This document shows positions 36,674 to 47,121 of a stretch of 64,000 nucleotides of DNA, in pieces (the first letter of the stretch is position 1; every line of letters starts with the position of its first letter). Position numbers and translations under genes: made by a program. The notes beneath the pieces were generated by a model, which was given only the letters and a program-made list of their open reading frames with translations, did no database searches and had not been told where the DNA came from. Source of the stretch: Labia minor (Eukaryota > Arthropoda > Insecta > Dermaptera > Spongiphoridae); contig OY720346.1 of assembly GCA_963082975.1 (NCBI GenBank), positions 32,048,720 through 32,112,719 of the forward strand, in the 5' to 3' direction.

Positions 36674-37361
36674 TGTAAGGGGAGGCCCCACGTTCGGGGT
36701 GCCAGTAGGCCCCTTACAAGTGAGGGAAAGTGGAAGAGGAAAAAAATGGACTTTATGGAAAGGGAAAAGAGTTTAGGTCTCCACGGGTAAGCAGGTGGGT
36801 ATTTTCTTGAAGAGGGAAAATATTACAAGCACCTGAAGAGTCCAAACTGCCTTTCGTCCAGTGGTCCAAAAAAGAAGGAGTTAGTTGGGCGCCATGCTAT
36901 ACACAGGGTAATGCAAATCGAAGAGACAGGGCAATAAGGAGTAGTTAAATCAATTTAAACACGATTATAAATAATAAACGTATAATTATAAGAAGTTAAA
37001 GAGAATATTATATAAATTCTCCACCAGGGGAGTCACAAATAATATAATTATAATCCAGTTACAGGGATTAATTGAATAAATATAAAAGGATGTTCTCTCC
37101 AAACATATGAGATTACTTGAGAACATTAATTATGGACAAAAGGTTACAAAAGATCCATCCAACATGGAGGATCACCTTTAAACACTAGGACACACGTCTT
37201 TACATAAAGAACGTTGAGAAGAGAATATGAAGAGAATGGTAAAATCGTCAACCGCACTGAGGGCCAGTGGGAATCCCTTAGATGTTGCCATTTAGTTGTG
37301 CAACACCGCCTGGGGTGACTTTGTCATATTTATAATATATAAAAAATATACATTCGTTACA
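36674..37361. mobile_element. Solo LTR (Gypsy-like)
   Basis: A 688-bp segment beginning TGTAAGGGG and ending CGTTACA, flanked by the 4-bp repeat ATAT (36670-36673 and 37362-37365), placed inside the retroposon head. TGT...ACA ends and a short target duplication are the known signature of an LTR; four bases fit many Gypsy-type elements. No internal coding region is present, so it is a recombined solo LTR. Its orientation is not settled. The 73-residue frame at 36555-36776 crosses the boundary and is spurious. Confidence 0.7.
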
Positions 37362-37422
37362 ATATTATAATTTTGATCCCCTTTGATAATAATTTGGACG
37401 CGATAAGCCCCTTTACGGCATG
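37362..37422 (-). mobile_element. LINE-tailed retroposon, copy 4, second part
   Basis: Continuation of the head (TTTGATCCCCTTTGATAATA, then GATAAGCCCCTTTA). It ends before the outer head sequence seen in the 20 kb copy. Confidence 0.65.
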
Positions 37423-38283
37423 AATCTATGCATGAATGGATATTTTAAATATTTTTTATTCTTAATTTCCATTTAAATTATATAATCATTATAATCATTA
37501 TATTATAAAATATTTTTTAATGATATAATCTTTATAGTTCATATTGTTAAATTGATTGATAGTACATACGAACATTGATCAAAAATTGGAATGAAAAATA
37601 AATAACTTTATTTATAAATAAAAAAAACTTACTATTTTAGGAAAAATATAGTAAATTCGACTTGCGATAACACAAGGAGTTTAGAAAAATGAAAAATTTT
37701 CATTTAAATATTAATTTAAAAATATTAATATTATATTTTTGTTAAGTTTTGAAAATCAAGACGAACTAGTAAATAAAAAAAATCGAAATTTATTTTTTGA
37801 AAACTTTTTTTCTATTTGATACATTTTAACACTTTCACACTATTTCTTTTTTTCTTTCTGTTAAATAAATAAATAATCCGGGAACAAGATTCTTCCTGAT
37901 TCAATTAAATTGAATACTTAGTATTGATTTATTTTTTTATTTTTTTTTTTTTTACTTTTTTTTCTTTGATTCATCATGTATTCTATATAAGAAACGGCAG
38001 TATTTGGAATTTTAGAAGAGGAGCAAATAGGATGAGTGAAAAAGTGCTGGGGGAGGGGTGGGGGTAACAGTGAATTTCAGAAATTTCTCTTTCTCTCTTA
38101 TGGGGTAGTAGGCACCTGAAGTTTCTCTTTCCTTTATTTCTCATCCCTCTCATGCCATCTACTCTTACCTTCCTCCACACTCTTGCCACTTTCACACAAC
38201 CAAAGGGAATTCTCTTGAATTGATTCCTTCGCCGTCGAAACGATGATAAATTTCTACCCTACCGCATACACATATATATGGCA

Positions 38284-38322
<39 letters not shown>

Positions 38323-38538
38323 TTTCATCTTTCCCCCTTATACACCTATATCTAACTCAAACCATCCATGCCATCTGAAATATTAATGATTTAAATCGTA
38401 GACTACTCTCTCTCTCTCTCAGATATATACACACAGAAACACTCACAAATAGACACTTGAAACACAAATAATTAATAGCGCATAAATGAAATAAATAAAC
38501 TATTTGCAAAAAAAAAAAATAAATAAATATATTTTATT
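37423..38538. other. AT-rich DNA with microsatellites
   Basis: A (CT)n(TA)n run lies at about 38285-38322 and another CT run at 38406-38421. The 70-residue minus frame at 37983 is low complexity. No element recognised. Confidence 0.5.
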
Positions 38539-39147
38539 ACCGACCGACGATAGTAAGGGAGGTATTGTTTTCGCACCAAATTTCACATGTGGAGATTTTT
38601 ACATATCTCCACGAATCATGCATTTTCTTAACAGAAAAAAGTATTTTTAGCATGATGTCTGTCCGTATAGATGTGTACAGCCTGAACGGCTCAACGGATT
38701 TTGATGAAATTTGGTATATTTACTTAATGCATCAGTAGGATGAATTGATCAACTTTTGGTGCCAATCCGGAAACCGGAAGTGGTAGTATTAGCGATCGAC
38801 GATAGAAAGGGAAGGGTTATTTTCACACCAAATTTCAGTTGAGGAGATTTTTTACATATCATCACGAATCATTCACTTTGCATTGGTTTTATACTCGAGA
38901 AAAATCATCTTTATTAGTTTTTTCTTAATTAAAATTATATGACGTCATCCAGCCATTCATGACGTCACAGCCTGGTCTTAAATATTTATTATAAATAAAA
39001 TAAAATTAAAAATATTTATGTTCTATCCATATCTGTTTTTTATTACATTAATAGATATATTAAAATTATTTGAAATTGTTTCTGTAGCTGGAAATTAATT
39101 TATTTCAAACCGTCGGTCGGTTCGGACCTGGACACAGATCAACTTAT
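38539..39147 (+). mobile_element. Helentron-like family 2, copy C
   Basis: Complete copy, 609 bp, T on both sides. The microsatellite is reduced to a single GTCTGTCCGT unit, the shortest in the window. The terminal hairpin has two changes (GACCTG-GACA-CAGATC). Both TGACGTCA sites are kept. Confidence 0.85.
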
Positions 39148-41221
39148 TTATTTTTTTAATTTACAAATAGATATAGTAATTGTTTAATTTTATTTTCGTA
39201 AATAAGTATATAAAAAAATTTAAATATTACAAAAATAGGTATATAGGCATTAAGTCAAAGAATCTTTAGCGGAATTTTTTAACATTATTATTGTGTTTAA
39301 TTATGCATTTTATTATCAAAATACATTAAAATTTTGTTCAAATCATCATTATATGACTTTTATATACTTTTCTTTATGTATAATATATAAATGACAAAAC
39401 AAAAAAAATCTATTTTTTTGTATAAAGTAATTATTATTCATTCAATGAAAGGTATAGATATACCTATATATTTTTTTTTATTTCAGTTGTTGGAATGGTT
39501 GAATGTGGGGGGGGGGAGAGTTGGCATTGGAGGTGAAAAAAGAGAAGGGGGAGGGTGAAGAGTGAATGCATACACAACTCCATGGATGGGTGGGTGGGAT
39601 AGAAAACTTTTTTAATAACATTCGACGCGCAACACCAACCACCCACATCCCTCCACCCATTCGTCCACCCTTCTATATATATATACAATTCTACCCTCCC
39701 CCTACCACCTTCACTACGATCCACCCAATTCCTAATCTTAATTAAAATTGATTTATTAAAAAAAAGTAAAAGTTATTTATGAGAATTTTTTATGAGTTGA
39801 ATATGTTACCACAAAATTACAACACACACACACACAGGCACACATTCATATATTTTTAAAGAAAAATTATATTAATAAGTAACTATTCTCTCTTCTGGTT
39901 TGTTTTATTTTTTAAAAAAAATGAAAATAAAATTTCGATTTTACTAAATAATTTTTTAGTTAGTTATTAATTATAATATAGTATTAAGATGAAAATGGAA
40001 TATTTTCATTATATTTTAATTTAAAATGTTTAAAAAAGATAATTATTATGTATTGATGAAATTATTTGAGTTCTCGTTAAATTTTCATATGGAGATGTCT
40101 TTAGTAATGGGGAGGTGGCACGTGGACCAAGCTGAACCAATAACACTTATCAAATATTTGACCTCAGTATGTCTAGCTCACTTGAATTTGAGACTGACAG
40201 ACACTGGCTGTCCACACACAATAACAAGGCTTGCCAAGTACACATCTTTGATATATATGGACAATCCTGGTGAATATTTTAATTATAATATTACATAATC
40301 TACATTTTATAAGAATGCTTTAATTATTTGTTAAGGTGAATCTAAACTGGAGTTTAAGCAATTAGTAGTCGGTCATATATGTTTTTAGTCTCTCTTTTTC
40401 ATTAAAAAAAAGATATTTTTCAAGTTTCCAAAGTCAATATTCAATAAAAATAATAAATAAAAATTATTATAATAACTATTCTCCCACAATTGATATCATT
40501 CAAAGCAAAAATACATTAGAATTATCAAAAATTATCAGTAGACATGGAAAATGTTAAATAAAATCACAGTTCATTGACTTAAAAAAAATCATATTCTGTT
40601 TTATATATATTTAATATCAATAGAAGCATAATAATAAAAAAAGAGATTAAATATTTAGAATAAAGAAAAATGTATTTTTGTTTATAATTTATAGAAATAC
40701 TATATATATCTAAAATTTAAATTTATTTGATTATTTATATAAAGAGAGTCTATTCTGATAAATTAGACTTAGAGAAGGAATAAATAAATAAATAATTTTA
40801 ATCCCAATTGTAATAAATTTCAATGGGTTTATGAGGGGGAGAGTAAGAGGTGTGGTGGAGGGTGATATAAATATAATTTAGATTAAATGATTAAAGGAGT
40901 CCGTTTTAGAGTAATTTAGAATTCAAGAGAAGATGTTCTCTGTTAAGATTAATGAACCGTAATCGGCACCTTTGACCGTAGCAGACTGTATATATATAAC
41001 CCGAATAGGGAGAAATCATTCCAGCTAACCGAGGATCGTATTGTAGGGGATAGAATCTAATCTAAGGATTTTCTATCATATTTTACATAAAATAATTAAT
41101 TTATAAAAAATTAATGTAAATTTGAATTTTTTGTGTTACATTGTTTATAATGCAATAGTCGGTTTAATATTTAATCTGATTATTATAATTAAATATTAAT
41201 ATTTTTAAATTAGAATTATAA
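39148..41221. other. AT-rich DNA, unclassified segments
   Basis: A G-run/purine-rich patch lies near 39505-39560. A 90-residue frame at 40026-40298, with slightly higher GC, has no recognised domain. A GC-richer segment at 40920-41060 contains TATATATATAACCC and may be an old promoter or LTR scrap. Confidence 0.4.
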
Positions 41222-41590
41222 AATCGAGAAGGCTGTGGTGGGCAGGACACGTGGCTAGAATGGGAGAGGAAAGAATGGCGAAAAATATATTGGGGGGAGA
41301 TCGAGTGGGAAACGCCCGCTTGGAAGACCAAGGACGCGGTGGGTGGTTAATGTAGGAAGGGACGTGAGAGAGATGAGAGAGGATAGTATAATTTTAAAAT
41401 TAATTTAAAAACAAACACTGGATTACATGGATATTGATCCAAAAGGCAATACAATTTAAAAATAACTATAACTATTTTAAAGGGAAGGAGTTGGATGGTT
41501 GTGGCTCAGAATAGGGACACTTGGAGAAGTGTGGTTGCTGCGCCCAAGAACTTTCGAATTCCTTAGAGCCACAGAGATAGATAGATAATA
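41222..41590 (+). pseudogene. LINE 3' end with RT C-terminal remnant
   Basis: Plus strand. Reads RRLWWAGHVARMGEERMAKN, then an AT-rich block (about 41393-41490) shared with the 2.9 kb copy, then a degraded AQDRDTWRSVVAAAKNF-like tail, a stop and an AGCCACAGAGATAGATAGAT end. It is the only plus-strand copy with the WAGHVARM region, and is 5'-truncated and broken by stops. Confidence 0.7.
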
Positions 41591-42246
41591 TTTTTAAATA
41601 TTATATAGTAACCCAAAATTAAATTTAAATGATAAAAAACGAATATTGTTAAATAAATAATTTATGAGATATAATTATTTTAATTGATCTGGATTGTAAC
41701 TTGATGGTAACTCACTTAATTTTAAGATAAAATTTATAATTAATAATTTCGAGGTGAGTTAAAATGGACATAAATCCCAAAAGTAAATAAATATAAAAAT
41801 ATTAATAATCAGTTTAATTAATTATGAAATAAATTAGGAAGATTATAATAGTTTAAAGTTTAAATCTATATATAAAAAATGTGTTTAAGTGTGTGTATGC
41901 TTATAAATAAAAGGACCTATTAATTTTTAGCTCTTTATCATTTTGAAGGCTCAAATATTTAAAAGAGAAAGAATCCTATATATATATATTTATATATTTA
42001 ATTTATATAGTAAATAGAGAGGGAGACAGAGATAGAGAAAGATTGGGTATGTATGAGTTGGAGTGAAAAGTAAAAGTTTGTTATGGAACAACTTGCTAAA
42101 CTACAAGCCAAGAATTTGGTAAAAGAATTTTGCAATCAAAGAATCTTCATCATCATCATACGCCCTTTACTCTTTTCATACATCGTTCCTTGTTACATTC
42201 TCCACACACACCCACACATTCAAATTTATAAAAATATATTTATTCA

Positions 42247-42281
<35 letters not shown>

Positions 42282-44915
42282 AATAGTCGAGAGAGAGTTT
42301 AGCATACTTTACTCTTTAATATATACAAAAGGAAAAAAAAATCTGATATTTTTATAAATTTCTATTCAATCAAATTTGACAGATGCAAAAAATAAATGTG
42401 CTAAAAAATCGTTGGTCGTTTCAACAATAGACCTCATGTTGTTCTGTTTATAAAATAAAATGTATTTTTAGCAAAAATAAAATATAATATAGATTGAAAA
42501 TATAAAAAGAAAATTAAGTTATTTTTTTTATTTATAATAATAAATAAATTAATAAAAAAAAAATTAAAAAAATAAGGAATAGAAAAAATGGGATCTTTAT
42601 ATTATACTTGAGAACAATACATAGTAATATAATAATAATAATAATTCGCCTCCCTAGATTAAATGTCTGCTTCATTACTTTATATACTATATATGCAGGC
42701 ATTATATTTGGTATTTACTAAAAAATATACATAATGAGTTGCTGGGGAATTTATAAAATTAGGTCGATTAAACTATTTAACATAAATCAGCTTGTTTTTT
42801 TTTTCTTTATTTAAACTTTAATTCTAAAATAACTTTTTGAACTTTTTGATAGTTTAAAGTTTCTCCCTCTCTCTCTCTCTTTCTAATGATAAAATCAGAC
42901 TGTTTTGTTTTCTGTTTTTTGTTTGAGAAAATGTCAATCATTAGTTGATGGGAAAGGGGAAATAGGAGTAGGGTGGAATGCAGGCGATAACAAATCTCTG
43001 AAAATAGCAAATACCTAATTAAAAAGTAAAAATAAAAAAATATGAATATTATTATTGTTTCTAATGTTATAGTTATTTCATGTTTATTATAGTGATAAAT
43101 TGCATTTTGAAATGGTTAATTGACAAATTTAAACAATTTTCAGTATAGTTTATGTTTATTTTCTAAAAATACAATTATTTTAACGGCACATAGAAAAAAA
43201 GAGAAAAACAGCTGTAAAATTTGTGTTCTTCTTCTTTTCCTCCCTTTCTCTCTTTGTGTTTCTTTTTTTTGTGTTAGTTCCGTTTATTCCTTTTTCCTTT
43301 TCTCTATTTCGGTCGAATGGTCTCCAAGCTAAGACTAGTCAGCTGGCTGGATGCGATCCAAAAGGGCTTAAGAGCTACACACAATGCATCTAGAGCAAAA
43401 GCCTCCCCTTACCCCACCCTATGTCACAGACACACAACCATCCATGCTATAGGATTGGATCGTTTTTGGTATGAACGGTAGAGAGAGAGAGAGAGAGAGA
43501 AGTAAAGAGGAGAGGAGGTTAACCTGATTTCACAAGGATTTAGAATCCTGACAAAAATACGACCCCCCCCCCACTACTTCTCTTACTTCTCTCTATGGAC
43601 CACTACGACGACGAACGACAAACCGAGTGGCTTTTTAACTCGAAATGTTTCTCTCTCTCTCTTCATCTTTTTTGATCAATAAATAAAAAAATTTTAAAGT
43701 ACTACACAACTCTCTTTCTCTCTTGGCTTATATATATATATATTAAATCGAAGGGAAGTCATATTCTTATTTTTCATCAACCTCTTATAATTTAATTTTT
43801 CTTTTTTTTTATAATGATCCTATTCATTTATTTATTTCAAAAATGAAGAAAAATTAATTGGCCTATTATACACATCAACTACACAAATTTAAATGGAAAC
43901 TCCTAAATAAATTTTTGAAATATTTCGACTCTTAAATAACTTCATATAGTAGTTTAGTTGAAGTAATTTGGGGGAGAGGAGAGTACGCAAAAATATTAAT
44001 CCTTTAGTAGTTTTTACAAAATGTAATGAAAAAAACCATCAGTTCTTTCTTTATATGAGATTAAAATCTATTTCTATTATAATATATAAGGATAATAATG
44101 CATTTTAATAGGAAAATATCATTAAGATGATATAAATAAACCTTTCTAACAAATATTGAGGACAAAGACCTAAAATGTGGACAAAATAAATGAAATATTC
44201 TCGATTGATGAATAGAAGGTTTTGTCGTGAATTTTAAATAATAATAAATTACATGATATATATGTGCCTTTAAAATTAGCGAGAATTGTTTATTGAACAA
44301 ATGAAGACAAAATAGGGCGTGAGTGATAGGAACAAGTAGTCGAAGAGTACTAGGAAGATGTAAGAGTTATCCTGCAGGATGGAAACTAGAATGTAAGGCA
44401 TTCTTCGGACAGAGAGACATCATCCCTAAATGATACGATAGTCCAGGATCATGGGTCGCGGCCAACCCAGAAGTCGCATGCCCAAAGAAGATGTATCATT
44501 AAATGCCTGGAAGGAAATTCCCGGAGAATCATCACTTGTCTCACCTTGCACCGAACTCTATACTAGTAACAGTTAAGTGGTTGACCCTTTATAAATTGCA
44601 ATTGCAAAATAAATATACAATTTGATTTAATCACTAATATTAATATAAATGAACTGTATTTTATAGTTCATTTCTAAGTTATAATTTCTCATGTTACCTA
44701 TTATAATTGTATTAAATTCTTTCATAATTAAATATATTCATTTTATTATAATTTAATATTTTATTTTATTCTAAATAAATTTAACTTTACCTCTTCCCTT
44801 ATCAACCTTTTCGCTGGGTAAATTAAAGATCAATTTTTATTAATTTTAAACCCATTTTTTTTAATAACCCTACTCATACTAAGTCTCCAATACACGACAA
44901 TATATATATATATAT
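41591..44915. other. AT-rich gene-free stretch
   Basis: Holds (TTA)n at about 42249-42280, CT tracts, (GA)n at about 43480-43500 and a C-run near 43564. Two less AT-rich, unclassified segments (43330-43470 and 44330-44590) carry no motif I can name. Open frames here are simple-sequence reads. Confidence 0.45.
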
Positions 44916-45032
44916 ATTGGTTTATATTCGACGTTCGCATTCGACGAGTCTACTTTGTCTCAAAAAAATGTTTATAAGTGGTACAAGCTCTTTAAAAAAG
45001 CACTCCAAGTTCGATCAAATGTGAAGGTAATG
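44916..45032 (+). mobile_element. Mariner fragment, part before P insertion
   Basis: Encodes SQKNVYKWYKLFKK, typical of the mariner DNA-binding region, then runs after a deletion into the catalytic motif, where the P-type element has inserted. The 5' limit is uncertain. Confidence 0.6.
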
Positions 45033-45219
45033 CATGATACAAGTACACAAGGTATGTCCACGCGCAGCTTTTCCCCCTCTCTCTAGCTCACTGTGACGTC
45101 AGGCGGCAGACAGATGGTCGTGCCACTATTGAAATGATAGGAGCGGAACATTTTTTCGTTACAATAATAAACATACAATTAGCTTTACTTTCTGTAAATT
45201 GTTGAGCTGTGAAGTCAAA

Positions 45220-45602
45220 ATGTCGTATTGTGCAGTTCATGGGTGTAGTAATTTTAGTAAAAAGACATCTGGAATAATATATCATAGATTTCCAAAGGAT
45301 GAAAGTTTATGTAAATTGTGGATAAATGCCTGTGGCAGGGATGATAAGATTAATGTTAAAAATGATAAGTGTTTTTTTTTAAATAAGTAAAAATTATTAT
45401 TATAATAATATTTATATTAATATATTTAAAAACAGCGAGAATATGTTTCGAGCATTTTAATGTTGAATGTTATAAACGTGACTTGACAAAAGAAGATTTT
45501 ACAATTATCAGAACAAAATATATGCGTAATTTGAAACAAGATGCTGCATCCACGGAAAAATTACCAAAAAGAAAGAAGGAAATTTGCGGAAGTAAAATCT
45601 AA
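45220..45602 (+). pseudogene. THAP zinc-finger domain, two exons
   Basis: Exon 1 starts at the ATG of MSYCAVHGCSNFSKKTSGII and continues YHRFPKDESLCKLWINACGR to NDK. A probable 65-bp intron (45371-45435, GT...CAG) is followed by exon 2, RICFEHFNVECYKRDLTKED. Together they give the C2CH signature of THAP domains: C-x4-C, HRFP, W, and CxxH. The frame ends at 45600-45602 shortly after entering the region shared with the transposase C-terminus, so the DNA-binding domain is cut off from the rest. THAP is the known N-terminal DNA-binding domain of P-type transposases. The donor site is weak and only inferred. Confidence 0.75.
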
Positions 45603-46436
45603 ATTTAATGTTGAATATATAATAACAAGTAGAATTAATCAAGATATACTAGAAAATTTTTATTCGTACATGCGAGCAATGGGAGGGGCAAGAGATCATC
45701 CATCTGCTATAGATTTTCAACATCGACTAAGATGGTACATATTGGGAAAACATGCTTCAGCTGTATTTGTGAACAGTAAAAATACAGAATTGCTATCTTC
45801 ATCTGATGAAAACATAATTAAACCGGCTTGTGAATTTTCTGTAACATTAAAATCTAGATCACCATCATTGTCAGAGAGTAGTTTTTCACAAGGGGAAGTA
45901 GATGCTAACGCGACTGAAATTTTATTTAATACTATTAATTTTCAAAAAGAAGCAGTAGATTTGCATGACGATTGTATAGCTGTAATACAATCTCCAGAAC
46001 TTACCCATGAATTAGGGCCAATTTTTGAAACTGAATTAGATAATAATGCACTTATGTACTTAGCTGGATATATCGTTTATCGCTTTAGGTCAAAATATTC
46101 ATTTCTGGGCAATAATTTTAAAAAATTTGATAAAATAGATGAAACTTTAAACATTTAAGTTATCCAAGTGAAAATTTCTTTGCAATTATTAAAGTTGCAG
46201 AGGATATGTTTCAAAAGTTTCATGGAAATAATTTCAATAAAAACAATAATATAATATCAGATTTAGCTAATGAAATTCATACTAAAACTAAGCATATTGA
46301 AGATATTTCTATAGAAGTTTTAAAATATTATATAAAAGTACGAACGTATATTAGAATTCGAAAAATTAATCGAGAACTTTTACAAAAACATTTTTCTCAT
46401 AAATCAAGTACAGAGAAAATTAAAAAATTTTTATAA
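45541..46436 (+). pseudogene. P-type transposase C-terminal part
   Basis: A 205-residue open frame (45541-46158) contains ITSRINQDILENFYSYMRAM then GGARDHPSAIDFQHRLRWYI and LGK. This is the very characteristic motif LNQD.LENFF...R..GG..DHP....F.YRLR of P-element and THAP9-like transposases. ALMYLAGYIVYRF follows. A frameshift near 46150 leads into a second frame (46206-46436) with SENFFAI, FHGNN and YYIKVRTYIRIRKINREL, also typical of the family's end. The RNase H-like catalytic core and GTP-binding region between THAP and this part are missing, so the protein cannot work. Confidence 0.85.
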
Positions 46437-46813
46437 TACATTTTTCATATTAGGTAATTTTAATTTTATACTTACTTTTACATATATATACATTAAATGA
46501 TATACTACGAATATTTTTCTATATTTTTATCTGTTCATTTATTTCTAGACTGTATCGTAGTTATAAAATGATAATAATAGCTTGTAATCACTTATTTTTT
46601 ACAAAATAAAATTTACTTTTAAAAAAATAAACCTGTAATAATATCTGTTTTGTGTTTATTTTCATAAAATTTGTTAAAATACTGAAACAAAACTGTGATT
46701 TACATGCTACTCCGCGTAACAAACTTACTTATCTGCCTGCCGGTTAACGTCATGCGCAGAATAGGACGAGTTTTCGCTGTGAAGTGAACATACCTTGTTT
46801 TCTTGTATCATGA

Positions 46814-47119
46814 AGGTAATGCACCAGCTCACACATAATTGCTTATTCGTGATTTTTTAGATAAAAACAACACCGTAATCATGTCTCATCCACCATATTC
46901 ACTAGATTTGGCTCCCTGTGACTTTTTCCTATTCCCAAAACTAAAGAGACGAATGAAAGGAAAGCGTTTTGCCACAATTGATGAGATAAAGTCGGAATTG
47001 ATGGTCATACCGAAAAGGGTATTTCAGAAGAAGAAGAAAGGGGACAAAATGAATATTGATGAATAAATAAATACTTTTCGAAATAATTCAAAATTCACCG
47101 TTTATTTTGAATCAACCTA
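46814..47119 (+). pseudogene. Mariner transposase C-terminal part
   Basis: Continuation of the mariner after the P-type element. It reads GNAPAHT, a stop in place of S, LLIRDFLDKNNT, HPPYSLDLAPCDFFLFPKLK, then RMKGKRFATIDEIKSELMVI. This holds the last catalytic aspartate (LAPCD) of DD34D. The element ends in AATCAACCTAG followed by TA (47120-47121). Inactive owing to deletion, stop and the P insertion. Confidence 0.8.
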
Positions 47120-47121
47120 GT

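Larger units (their letters stand above)
45033..46812 (+). mobile_element. P-superfamily transposon, internally deleted
   Basis: A 1780-bp element. It starts CATGATACAAGTACACAAGG and ends with the inverse of CATGATACAAGAAAACAAGG (28-bp imperfect inverted ends). It is flanked by the direct repeat AGGTAATG (45025-45032 and 46814-46821), with one extra matching A on the left side of each. Known P elements begin CATGATGAAATAAC and make 8-bp duplications, so the match is close. It carries THAP and C-terminal P-transposase pieces with the central catalytic domain deleted. Confidence 0.85.
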
